A stretch of DNA of 5,844 nt from the NCBI GenBank assembly GCA_029287105.1, contig JARFRT010000069.1, positions 1 to 5,844 of the forward strand. The letters are read 5' to 3'. Origin of the DNA: Akkermansiaceae bacterium (GTDB taxonomy: Bacteria; Verrucomicrobiota; Verrucomicrobiia; Verrucomicrobiales; Akkermansiaceae). Numbering within the stretch: the stretch's first letter is position 1; the number at the start of each line of letters is the position of its first letter. The position numbers and the translations under genes were made by a program. This document shows, one piece after another, positions 1 to 5,808 of this stretch. The notes below the pieces were generated by a model. It was given only the letters and a program-made list of their open reading frames with translations, searched no databases and was not told the DNA's origin.

Positions 1-133
1 TGTCTCGCTCCGCTCGGCTGTTGATTGTTGAAGTAAAGAGCCGGCGCAGGGGCGGAAGCCTATTTCAAAAATCAAAAATCATCACTCGTCAATCTCTTCT
101 GCTATCCCAACGGGATGGAAACCGAGGGCATGT
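1..133. other. Non-coding region left of the heptamer array
   Basis: I see no supportable gene here. On the minus strand it lies downstream of the ABC ATPase gene, and no start codon with a long open frame leads out of the left edge. It contains period-7 fragments (20-31 and 65-81) and a small inverted repeat, ATCCC-AAC-GGGAT, at 104-116. That hairpin has only a 5-bp stem and no adjacent T-tract on either strand, so I do not call it a terminator. The mixture of short repeats suggests a patch of intergenic repeat sequence rather than a decayed gene. Confidence 0.6.
65..81. repeat. Short period-7 repeat (CAAAAAT x2 plus)
   Basis: The 17 bases at 65-81 repeat with a period of 7: two copies of CAAAAAT plus flanking matches. 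It is too short to be significant alone. It shares its period with the 13-copy CTGACAC array 53 bp to the right and with ATTCAGT x2 after sucB. On the minus strand it reads as TTTTTGATTTTTGA. Confidence 0.6.
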
Positions 134-224
134 CTGACACCTGACACCTGACACCTGACACCTGACACCTGACACCTGACACCTGACACCTGACACCTGA
201 CACCTGACACCTGACACCTGACAC
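134..224. repeat. Perfect tandem array, 13 x 7-bp CTGACAC
   Basis: Thirteen uninterrupted, identical copies of CTGACAC fill 91 bp (GTGTCAG on the minus strand). The array's right end touches the TGA stop (227-225) of the minus-strand ABC gene with no base between them. On the minus strand the array has no stop codon in any frame and would encode a VSGVRCQ-type seven-residue repeat. On the plus strand it contains TGA in every frame because 7 is not a multiple of 3. Perfect identity over 13 units suggests recent expansion by replication slippage. Heptanucleotide short tandem repeats of this kind are known in bacterial genomes, notably the STRR families of filamentous cyanobacteria. I infer no specific function. 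It is not a CRISPR array, because there are no spacers. Confidence 0.97.
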
Positions 225-1157
225 TCAGTCCTTCCGCGTTAGTTCCACAAAGACATCCTCCAAGGTCGCGGTGTGGCGGTGCAGGGTGCGGATCGGCCAT
301 CCGTATTGGGCGGCGAGGTTGGCGATACGTTCACGGGTATCGGTGCCGGAGTCGACCAGCACGGAGAAACGGACCCAGTCGTCGCCGGATTCTTCCTGGA
401 TGATTTTTTTGACATGCTCCAGACGGCCCAGTGCCCCGGCGGCCGTTTCGGGGTCGGCATGGAGTTCGACGATGATTTTGCCGGCGGCGCGCATCTGGCT
501 GACGAGTTCGGTGGGCGAGCCGGTGGCTTTGATTTTACCTTCGTCAATGATGATGACGTGGTCGCAGGTCATTTCCACCTCGCTGAGGATGTGGGTGGAG
601 ACCATGATGGTGTGGGTTTCCCCGAGGCGTTTGATCAGGTTGCGGATCGATCGGATCTGGTTGGGGTCGAGGCCGTTGGTGGGCTCGTCGAGAATGAGGA
701 GCTCAGGCTTGTGGACCAGGGCATCAGCGAGTCCGACCCGTTGACGGAACCCCTTGGAGAGGGTTTTGATCATTTTGCGGCGAACATCGGTCAGCCCGCA
801 GAGGTCCATGGCTTCGCCGATATGCTGGCGCGCATCCTTACCCTTCAGCCCCTTGAGCTGGGCGCGATAGCGGAGGTACTCGCGGACGCGCATTTCATCG
901 TAAAGCGGCACGTTCTCGGGCATGTAGCCGATGTGGCGGCGTGCCTTCAGCGACTGGCGGAAGATGTCGTAGCCGGCAATCCGCGCACTCCCGGAGCTCG
1001 GGGGAAGGTATCCGGTGAGCATGCGCAGGGTGGTGGTCTTGCCCGCACCGTTGGGGCCGAGGAAGCCGACAATTTTGCCCGTACCTACGTGAAAACTGAT
1101 ATCGCTGACGGCGGCATGGCGGCCATAGCGTTTGCTGAGATTGCGGACGTCGATCAT
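225..1157 (-). CDS. ABC transporter ATP-binding protein, ABC-2 type, GldA-like
   Basis: Cytoplasmic ATPase subunit (310 aa) that would hydrolyse ATP to drive a membrane permease; the substrate cannot be read from the sequence. The nucleotide-binding domain occupies about residues 1-220. It has Walker A GPNGAGKT (34-41), a Q-loop region IGYMPENVPLY (76-86) with Glu after Pro as is usual in this subfamily, signature LSKGFRQR (133-140), Walker B LLILDEP (153-159), D-loop NGLDP (161-165) and H-loop STHI with His189. A C-terminal extension (about 225-305, DUF4162-like) ends in TLEDVFVELTR, typical of ABC-2 export ATPases. The Q-loop segment and VREYLRYR resemble GldA of the gliding/ABC-2 group, but this does not show gliding motility. 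I chose ATG at 1157 because MIDVRNLSKRYG is the normal family N-terminus; the longer frame starts with TTG at 1262 and adds 35 atypical residues. There is no Shine-Dalgarno; the leader ends in CAGCCTTTT. The stop abuts the CTGACAC array. A partner permease is not visible and may lie to the left. Confidence 0.93.
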   Translation of the reverse strand: MIDVRNLSKRYGRHAAVSDISFHVGTGKIVGFLGPNGAGKTTTLRMLTGYLPPSSGSARIAGYDIFRQSLKARRHIGYMPENVPLYDEMRVREYLRYRAQLKGLKGKDARQHIGEAMDLCGLTDVRRKMIKTLSKGFRQRVGLADALVHKPELLILDEPTNGLDPNQIRSIRNLIKRLGETHTIMVSTHILSEVEMTCDHVIIIDEGKIKATGSPTELVSQMRAAGKIIVELHADPETAAGALGRLEHVKKIIQEESGDDWVRFSVLVDSGTDTRERIANLAAQYGWPIRTLHRHTATLEDVFVELTRKD

Positions 1158-1213
1158 AAAAGGCTGTGGGTGGGAGGAGAGATGGGGCAGGATGTGAAAA
1201 ATTAGTGGCAAAA

Positions 1214-1223
1214 ACAAGCTTGT
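1214..1223. promoter_or_regulatory. 10-bp perfect palindrome, possible operator
   Basis: ACAAGCTTGT is its own reverse complement and lies centrally between the divergent genes. Symmetric sites in such positions can bind dimeric regulators. A single 10-bp palindrome is weak evidence and may be chance. Confidence 0.2.
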
Positions 1224-1281
1224 GCGTTGACTCTCGGGGGGCGTGCCAGTAATTAGGCCCAAGTTTCAGCGCGCACCAAGC

Positions 1282-1310
1282 AAGAAAAGCAGGTCGCGCC
1301 CTTAAATAAT
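1282..1310 (+). promoter_or_regulatory. Candidate sigma70-type promoter for sucA-sucB
   Basis: AATAAT at 1305-1310 matches the -10 consensus at 5 of 6 positions. Exactly 17 bp upstream is AAGAAA (1282-1287), a poor -35 matching 3 of 6. Transcription would begin near 1317, leaving a leader of about 20 nt with no Shine-Dalgarno. The match relies on the -10 box and the spacing; if this lineage uses a divergent primary sigma factor the consensus may not apply. Confidence 0.3.
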
Positions 1311-1337
1311 CACTTTTACACTCATTTTCCCCTATTT

Positions 1338-4193
1338 ATGAAATCATCGGTGTCATCCCGTTTCAATGCGGATCTGCTGGATCAAAAGTACGAGCAGTGG
1401 TGTCAGGACCCGCAATCGGTCGAGTCCGACTGGTGTGCGTTCTTCGAGGGCTTTGAGCTGGGGACCGCCCAGTTGAAGCAAGCCGCCGACGGCCCCGCCC
1501 CGGCAGCAGTGCCCGCAGCAGCCCCGGCAGCAGTCCCGGGCGACCTCCCCGCCGAGCCGACCCAGAATGTGGAAATCCAGTCGATGGATGAACACTACCT
1601 GAACTTCCGGGGCAAGGTGGTCAGCCTGGTATACAATTACCGCACTCTGGGGCACACCCAGGCGCATCTCAACCCGCTCGACGATTCCGGCGTCCAGAAC
1701 CCGCGTTTGGAGATCTCGCAGTTTGGCCTGGATGAGAGCGATCTGGACCGGACGGTATCGACCCAGTTTTTCCGCAAGGGGCAGATGATGACCCTGCGCG
1801 ATATGATCACCGCCCTTGAGCAGACCTACTCCGGCTACAGCGGGTTTGAGTTCATGCACATCTTCAACACGGAAGTGCGTAACTGGATCCGTGATCGCGT
1901 CGAGCACCGGCACGAACAGCCGGACCAGCATGAGTGTAAGCAGTCGCACGTGCTCCGCTGGCTCCTCGAGTCCCAGCTCTTCGAGTCGTTCATCGCCAAG
2001 AAATTCCTGGGGGAGAAGCGTTTCTCCCTCGAGGGTGGCGAGGGGACCATGGTCCTGCTCAACACCATCCTGGAAAAATGTCCGGCCAGTGATGTCCGGG
2101 AGATTGAGATGGGCATGTCCCACCGCGGTCGGCTCAACGTGCTGCGCAACTTTCTCCAAAAGTCGCTGACCACCCTGCTGTATGAATTTACGCCCAATTA
2201 CGTGCCCGACCTGGTGGCGGGTGATGGTGATGTAAAGTACCACCTCGGTTACGAGGGCATACGCCAGCTCCCCGACGGGGATGTGCGGGTCGCACTCGCC
2301 GCGAACCCGAGCCATCTGGAGGCCGTGAATGCCGTGGTCGAGGGTAGGGCGCGTGCGCGCCAGAGGCTGGTCGACGGTGACGTCATGGAGTGCCGGCGTG
2401 ATGTGACGGAAGACCACCGCAAGAAAGTCCTGCCCATTTTGCTGCACGGTGACGCAGCCTTTGCCGGCCAGGGGTCGGTGGCGGAGGTGCTCAACCTTTC
2501 CCAGCTCCCCGGTTATCGCACCGGTGGCACCATCCACATTATCATCAATAACCAGATTGGTTTCACCACCATGCCGGAAGACGCCCGCTCGTCCCATTAC
2601 GCGACGGATGTGGCGAAAATGATCGAGGCCCCGGTGATCCACGTCAATGGCGAGCAACCCTCCGAGTTGGTATGGGCGGCTGCGCTGGCTTTGGAATTCC
2701 GGCAGACATTTGCCCGTGATATCGTGATCGACATGTACTGCTACCGCCGCCGCGGTCACAACGAGGCGGACCAGGCGGCATTCACCCAACCGCATATCTA
2801 TAAGAAAGTCGACGTGCGCAAACCCATCGGTCATCTCTTCAAGGAGCAGATCGTAGCCGAGGGATTGATGGGGCAGGCAGAGGCGGATGGGATCGAAAAC
2901 GAGGTGATGGCCCAGCTGGACGAAGGCTATGATAAAATGGTTGAGCACATGGAGGCGGGCGACCGCACCGTGTTCAGTGGTTCGACCGCTGAGGTCCAGC
3001 CGGCCTACTCGCATGCCCCTGTTCCCACCGGGATTTCGCATGATACCCTGCAGCACATCGGCAAGGTGCTCACCACCCTCCCGGAGGGATTCAATCTGCA
3101 CCAAACTCTCGCCAAGCGTTTTATTCCCCGCCGTCAGGAGACGCTTAAGAGCGGTCATTCATTCGACTGGGCATTTGCCGAGTCTCTGGCCTGGGGGTCG
3201 CTGCTGATGGAGGGGCATCCGGTGCGACTTTCGGGGCAGGATGTGAAGCGTGGCACATTCAGTCAACGCCATGCCGTGTTCTATGATTCGGAAGAGCGGG
3301 ATCTTCAGTATGTTCCATTGAAAGAGCTCGCCGATGACCAGGCGAAATTCTGTGTCTATAACAGCCTCTTGTCGGAGGCTGCGGTGCTGGGGTTTGACTA
3401 CGGGTATTCCCTCAGCAGTCCTAACATGCTTATCATGTGGGAAGCCCAGTTCGGCGATTTTGCCAATGGCGCGCAGGTCATTATCGATCAGTTCATTTCG
3501 TCCGCCGAGTCCAAGTGGCAGACGCCCAGCAGTTTGGTGATGCTTCTTCCGCACGGCTATGCCGGGATGGGGCCTGAGCACTCCAGCGCACGCCTGGAAA
3601 GGTTTCTCCAGCTCTGTGCTGAGAAGAACATCCAGGTGGGTAACCTGACCACGCCTGCCCAGTATTTCCACGCCTTGCGCAGGCAGAAGAAGCGCGGGTT
3701 CCGCAAGCCGCTCATTCTGATGACACCCAAAAGTCTGCTGTCGCGGCCTGAGGCGGTCTCCACGGAAGAGGATTTTCTCGAAGGCGCCTGCTTCCAGGAG
3801 ATTCTTCCCGACATCAAGGATTTTGAAAATCCGAACGGCGTCGAGCGTGTGATCTTCTGTTCCGGCAAGGTGTTCTACGACCTTGCCCAATATCGCGACG
3901 AGAAGGAGATCAACAACGCGGCTATCATCCGGGTTGAGCAGCTTTATCCGTTTAATGTTGAGATGTTGGAACTGATCATCAGCCAGTATCCCGAGGTCCA
4001 TACATGGGTGTGGGCGCAGGAAGAGCCAAGAAATATGGGCGCGCGCTCCTATATCACGCCGCGCCTCGAGGCGGTTCTCCAAACCCGTATCCGCTACTCC
4101 GGCCGCAAGGCTTCATCCAGCCCCGCTGCCGGCTCCAAGGCGCAACACGTCCGCGAGCAGAAGTCGCTCATCGAACAAGCATTCGAAGTCTAA
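1338..4193 (+). CDS. sucA: 2-oxoglutarate dehydrogenase E1 component (thiamine-diphosphate dependent)
   Basis: Cytoplasmic E1o of the TCA cycle. It decarboxylates 2-oxoglutarate on thiamine diphosphate and transfers the succinyl group to the lipoyl-lysines of SucB. At 951 aa it is full length (E. coli SucA is 933). In order: an N-terminal E2-contacting helix segment (about 8-40, DLLDQKYEQWCQDPQSVESD); an Ala/Pro linker (about 49-74); the start of the catalytic region with YRTLGHTQAHLNPL (101-114); KKFLGEKRFSLEGGE (221-235); active-site HRGRLNVL (262-269); YHLGY (301-305); NPSHLEAV (323-330); the ThDP/Mg site with GDAAFAGQG (371-379) and NNQIGFTT (404-411); the transketolase-like second half with SGQDVKRGTFSQRH (632-645), EAQFGDFANGAQ (702-713) and HGYAGMGPEHSSARLERF (739-756); and the C-terminal QEEPRNMGA (894-902). 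No key motif is missing. ATG at 1338 gives the usual N-terminus; the leader CCCCTATTT has no Shine-Dalgarno. It is followed after 37 bp by sucB, consistent with co-transcription. The Ala/Pro linker is unusual in E1 and is partly built of a 24-bp repeat. Confidence 0.98.
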   Translation: MKSSVSSRFNADLLDQKYEQWCQDPQSVESDWCAFFEGFELGTAQLKQAADGPAPAAVPAAAPAAVPGDLPAEPTQNVEIQSMDEHYLNFRGKVVSLVYNYRTLGHTQAHLNPLDDSGVQNPRLEISQFGLDESDLDRTVSTQFFRKGQMMTLRDMITALEQTYSGYSGFEFMHIFNTEVRNWIRDRVEHRHEQPDQHECKQSHVLRWLLESQLFESFIAKKFLGEKRFSLEGGEGTMVLLNTILEKCPASDVREIEMGMSHRGRLNVLRNFLQKSLTTLLYEFTPNYVPDLVAGDGDVKYHLGYEGIRQLPDGDVRVALAANPSHLEAVNAVVEGRARARQRLVDGDVMECRRDVTEDHRKKVLPILLHGDAAFAGQGSVAEVLNLSQLPGYRTGGTIHIIINNQIGFTTMPEDARSSHYATDVAKMIEAPVIHVNGEQPSELVWAAALALEFRQTFARDIVIDMYCYRRRGHNEADQAAFTQPHIYKKVDVRKPIGHLFKEQIVAEGLMGQAEADGIENEVMAQLDEGYDKMVEHMEAGDRTVFSGSTAEVQPAYSHAPVPTGISHDTLQHIGKVLTTLPEGFNLHQTLAKRFIPRRQETLKSGHSFDWAFAESLAWGSLLMEGHPVRLSGQDVKRGTFSQRHAVFYDSEERDLQYVPLKELADDQAKFCVYNSLLSEAAVLGFDYGYSLSSPNMLIMWEAQFGDFANGAQVIIDQFISSAESKWQTPSSLVMLLPHGYAGMGPEHSSARLERFLQLCAEKNIQVGNLTTPAQYFHALRRQKKRGFRKPLILMTPKSLLSRPEAVSTEEDFLEGACFQEILPDIKDFENPNGVERVIFCSGKVFYDLAQYRDEKEINNAAIIRVEQLYPFNVEMLELIISQYPEVHTWVWAQEEPRNMGARSYITPRLEAVLQTRIRYSGRKASSSPAAGSKAQHVREQKSLIEQAFEV
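1497..1534 (+). repeat. Direct repeat in the sucA Ala/Pro linker
   Basis: The 14-mer GCCCCGGCAGCAGT occurs at 1497-1510 and again at 1521-1534. The 24-bp period (8 codons) gives APAAVP twice at residues 54-59 and 62-67. It indicates in-frame duplication within the linker, keeping the flexible composition and the frame. Confidence 0.85.
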
Positions 4194-4230
4194 TTGACCC
4201 TCCTATCCCTACGAACAAATCCTATTTCCC
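4194..4230 (+). other. sucA-sucB intergenic spacer
   Basis: A 37-bp spacer with no hairpin and no credible promoter, so sucA and sucB probably share one transcript. There is no Shine-Dalgarno. The heptamer CCTATTT at 4221-4227, three bases before the sucB ATG, also occurs at 1331-1337 immediately before the sucA ATG. Confidence 0.7.
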
Positions 4231-5715
4231 ATGGCCACTGAAGTTAAAATTCCCAACGTCGGAGAATCCATCACCTCCGCGAATGTCGCGCGCTGGCACA
4301 AACAAGACGGAGAATCCGTTGCCCGGGGTGAAACCGTTTTAACCATTGAAACCGACAAGGTCTCCAATGACCTCGAAGCAGGGGACGACGGCACACTCAA
4401 AATTCTCGTCCAGGAAGGTGAGGAGGTTGCCATCGGCACGGTGGTGGGTTTGATCGAAAAACCGGCGGTGCAGGAGGGGAGTCCGGAGCCGGGACCGCAG
4501 AGTCGGGAGGAGCCGGCGGAAGCCGTCGCCCCGATTGCCGCCGCCAAGCTGATCGAGATCAAGGTGCCCGCCGCCGGAGAGTCCATTACTTCAGCGAATG
4601 TCGGTCGCTGGCATGTTTCCAACGGATCATCCGTATCCAAGGGCGATTCCCTGGTGACCCTCGAGACCGACAAGGTTTCCAACGAACTCGAAGCCGAGGA
4701 AAGCGGGGTGATCCAAATTATTGTTTCCGAGGGCGAGGAGGTCGGTATCGGGACCGTGATCGCCGTGCTCAATGTGGGGGCTGCCCCCCAGCAGCCGCAA
4801 GAGGTGCAAGGCGGGAAGCAGGCAGCCGCGGCGACGCCGGCATCACCTGCCCCAACGCCCGTACCACCCGCGCCGGCAGCAACTGCCGCCGCGCCAACTG
4901 CCCCAACGCCGGTGGCATCGCCCGCCACAACCGCTCCTGCTGGTGATTTGAAGCCCGACCTTTCCGTTGTCCCGGGCGCGCCGCAGCCCGCCGGCCAGCC
5001 GCAGAGTGAGGACAACGGCCGGACCAGCCGGCGCAAGATGAGCATGCTGCGCCGCAAGATCGCCAGCCACCTCGTCAGCGCCCAACAGAATGCCGCAATC
5101 CTGACCACCTTCAACGAGGTGGATATGTCCGCCGTCATGAAGCTGCGCAAGGAAGTGCAGGAGGACTTTGTCGCCAAGCACGGGTGCAAGCTCGGATTCA
5201 TGTCGTTTTTTGTCAAAGCCACGGTGCAGGCACTCAAGGACGTGCCAAGCATCAACGGCCGCATTGACGGCAACGATATCATCCAAAATCATTTCTACGA
5301 CGTCGGGGTTGCCATCGGCACGGAAAAAGGCCTGGTCGTTCCCGTCCTGCGCGATTGCGACCAAAAAGGTTTCGCGGAAATTGAGCAGGATATCATCGAC
5401 TACGCGGTCAAGGCGAATGACGGCAAAATCCAGCTGGCCGACCTGCAAGGCGGTGTCTTTACGATTTCCAATGGGGGTGTCTACGGGTCACTGCTCAGCA
5501 CCCCGATCCTGAACCCTCCCCAGAGTGGCATCCTTGGTATGCACACCATCCAGCAGCGCCCGATGGCGGTGAATGGTGAGGTGGTTATCCTGCCGATGAT
5601 GTATCTCGCACTGAGTTACGACCACCGTCTGGTCGACGGCAAGGAGGCGGTCACCTTCCTGATCCGCATCAAGGACTGCTTGGAAAACCCGAGCCGTCTG
5701 ATGCTGGAGATGTGA
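4231..5715 (+). CDS. sucB: Dihydrolipoyllysine-residue succinyltransferase (E2o), two lipoyl domains, no recognisable PSBD
   Basis: Core-forming E2 of the 2-oxoglutarate dehydrogenase complex. It carries succinyl groups on lipoyl arms and transfers them to CoA. At 494 aa it is longer than E. coli SucB (405). In order: lipoyl domain 1 (about 2-77, ETDKVSN with Lys43); linker (78-106); lipoyl domain 2 (about 107-181, ETDKVSN with Lys148); a long Ala/Pro/Thr linker (about 183-238); a less biased stretch (239-262); and the acyltransferase domain (about 263-494). The last contains LTTFNEVDM (291-299), typical of the succinyl rather than acetyl enzyme, LGFMSFFVKA (321-330), NPPQSGILGMH (428-438) and the catalytic DHRLVDG (464-470, His465 and Asp469). 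The family's usual peripheral-subunit-binding domain, marked by a pattern like SPxxRxLAxExGxDLxxVxGTG, is not present between lipoyl and catalytic domains. The reading frame is intact, so this is not a frameshift. ATG at 4231 gives the standard N-terminus. No E3 gene is adjacent within the window. Confidence 0.97.
   Translation: MATEVKIPNVGESITSANVARWHKQDGESVARGETVLTIETDKVSNDLEAGDDGTLKILVQEGEEVAIGTVVGLIEKPAVQEGSPEPGPQSREEPAEAVAPIAAAKLIEIKVPAAGESITSANVGRWHVSNGSSVSKGDSLVTLETDKVSNELEAEESGVIQIIVSEGEEVGIGTVIAVLNVGAAPQQPQEVQGGKQAAAATPASPAPTPVPPAPAATAAAPTAPTPVASPATTAPAGDLKPDLSVVPGAPQPAGQPQSEDNGRTSRRKMSMLRRKIASHLVSAQQNAAILTTFNEVDMSAVMKLRKEVQEDFVAKHGCKLGFMSFFVKATVQALKDVPSINGRIDGNDIIQNHFYDVGVAIGTEKGLVVPVLRDCDQKGFAEIEQDIIDYAVKANDGKIQLADLQGGVFTISNGGVYGSLLSTPILNPPQSGILGMHTIQQRPMAVNGEVVILPMMYLALSYDHRLVDGKEAVTFLIRIKDCLENPSRLMLEM
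4234..4458 (+). other. SucB lipoyl domain 1
   Basis: Residues 2-76 form a complete lipoyl domain: GESITSANV before the first strands, the ETDKVSN turn with Lys43 as the expected lipoylation site, and EGEEVAIGT near the end. Aligned with domain 2 at a fixed offset of 105 residues and without gaps, I count 42 identities in 75 positions. Confidence 0.93.
4549..4773 (+). other. SucB lipoyl domain 2 (tandem duplicate)
   Basis: Residues 107-181 repeat the same fold, with GESITSANVGRWH, the ETDKVSN turn with Lys148, and EGEEVGIGT. It is intact and has the lipoylation lysine, so both domains are expected to be functional. At about 56% identity to domain 1 by hand count, it looks like an internal duplication within an E2o lineage rather than a domain borrowed from a pyruvate dehydrogenase E2. 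Confidence 0.93.
4847..4910 (+). repeat. Direct repeat in the sucB Ala/Pro linker
   Basis: CTGCCCCAACGCC occurs at 4847-4859 and 4898-4910. The 51-bp separation (17 codons) keeps the frame and gives APTPV twice. This suggests the linker lengthened by in-frame duplication, as in the sucA linker. Confidence 0.75.
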
Positions 5716-5808
5716 TATTGACGGATTCAGTATTCAGTTGGAAGTCTTCACGGATTTGCTAGGCTGGCCACGTTGCGGGCAGTGTCTGCGGATGATTGAT
5801 CAGTAAAA
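5716..5808. other. Intergenic region after sucB
   Basis: There is no clear rho-independent terminator: the only hairpin I see, GCAG-TGT-CTGC at 5779-5789, has a 4-bp stem and no T-run. ACGGATT is present twice (5721-5727 and 5750-5756). No tRNA or other RNA gene is recognisable. Confidence 0.5.
5725..5738. repeat. Period-7 direct repeat, ATTCAGT x2
   Basis: Two adjacent perfect copies of ATTCAGT begin 10 bp after the sucB stop codon. Alone this is weak, but it has the same 7-bp period as the CTGACAC array and likewise sits just downstream of a stop codon. Confidence 0.6.

Larger units (their letters stand above)
1158..1337. promoter_or_regulatory. Divergent intergenic region between the ABC gene and sucA
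   Basis: These 180 bp separate two divergent starts, so promoters for both genes should lie here. I see a perfect 10-bp palindrome, ACAAGCTTGT, at 1214-1223 and an AT-rich stretch at 1301-1337 leading into sucA. No gene, riboswitch or RNA fold is recognisable. On the ABC side (minus strand) I could not find a convincing -35/-10 pair. Confidence 0.6.

Noticed and set aside
104..116. Hairpin as terminator of the ABC transcript
   Set aside because: The stem is only 5 bp and the nearest T-rich tract on the minus strand lies about 20 bases further on.
134..224. CRISPR array
   Set aside because: The units are 7 bp and directly adjacent, with no spacers and no cas genes.
82..300. 72-codon minus-strand frame running through the heptamer array
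   Set aside because: It begins inside the ABC gene in another frame and stays open mainly because the array has no stops on this strand. There is no independent sign of coding.
273..1205. 310-codon open frame on the plus strand
   Set aside because: It is antisense to the ABC ATPase gene, whose conserved motifs are complete. The product has no recognisable domain and an Asp/Gly/Val-rich composition typical of a shadow frame.
1227..1255. TTGACT and TAATTA with 17-bp spacing as a sucA promoter
   Set aside because: The -35 is good, but TAATTA matches the -10 consensus at only two positions and lacks the critical final T. The AATAAT box nearer sucA is better.
1158..1262. Longer ABC ATPase reading frame with an extra 35-residue N-terminus
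   Set aside because: The start would be TTG at 1262, and the extra residues do not resemble the family. The ATG at 1157 gives the usual N-terminus just before the first strand.
1353..3158. 601-codon open frame on the minus strand
   Set aside because: It is entirely antisense to sucA, which has continuous family motifs. Long antisense frames are common in G+C-rich genes.
4194..4222. TTGACC after the sucA stop as an internal promoter for sucB
   Set aside because: At a 17-bp spacing the -10 position reads AAATCC, and the short gap to sucB favours co-transcription.
4209..5282. 357-codon open frame on the minus strand
   Set aside because: It is antisense to sucB, and its low-complexity Ala/Gly/Ser product mirrors the Ala/Pro linker.
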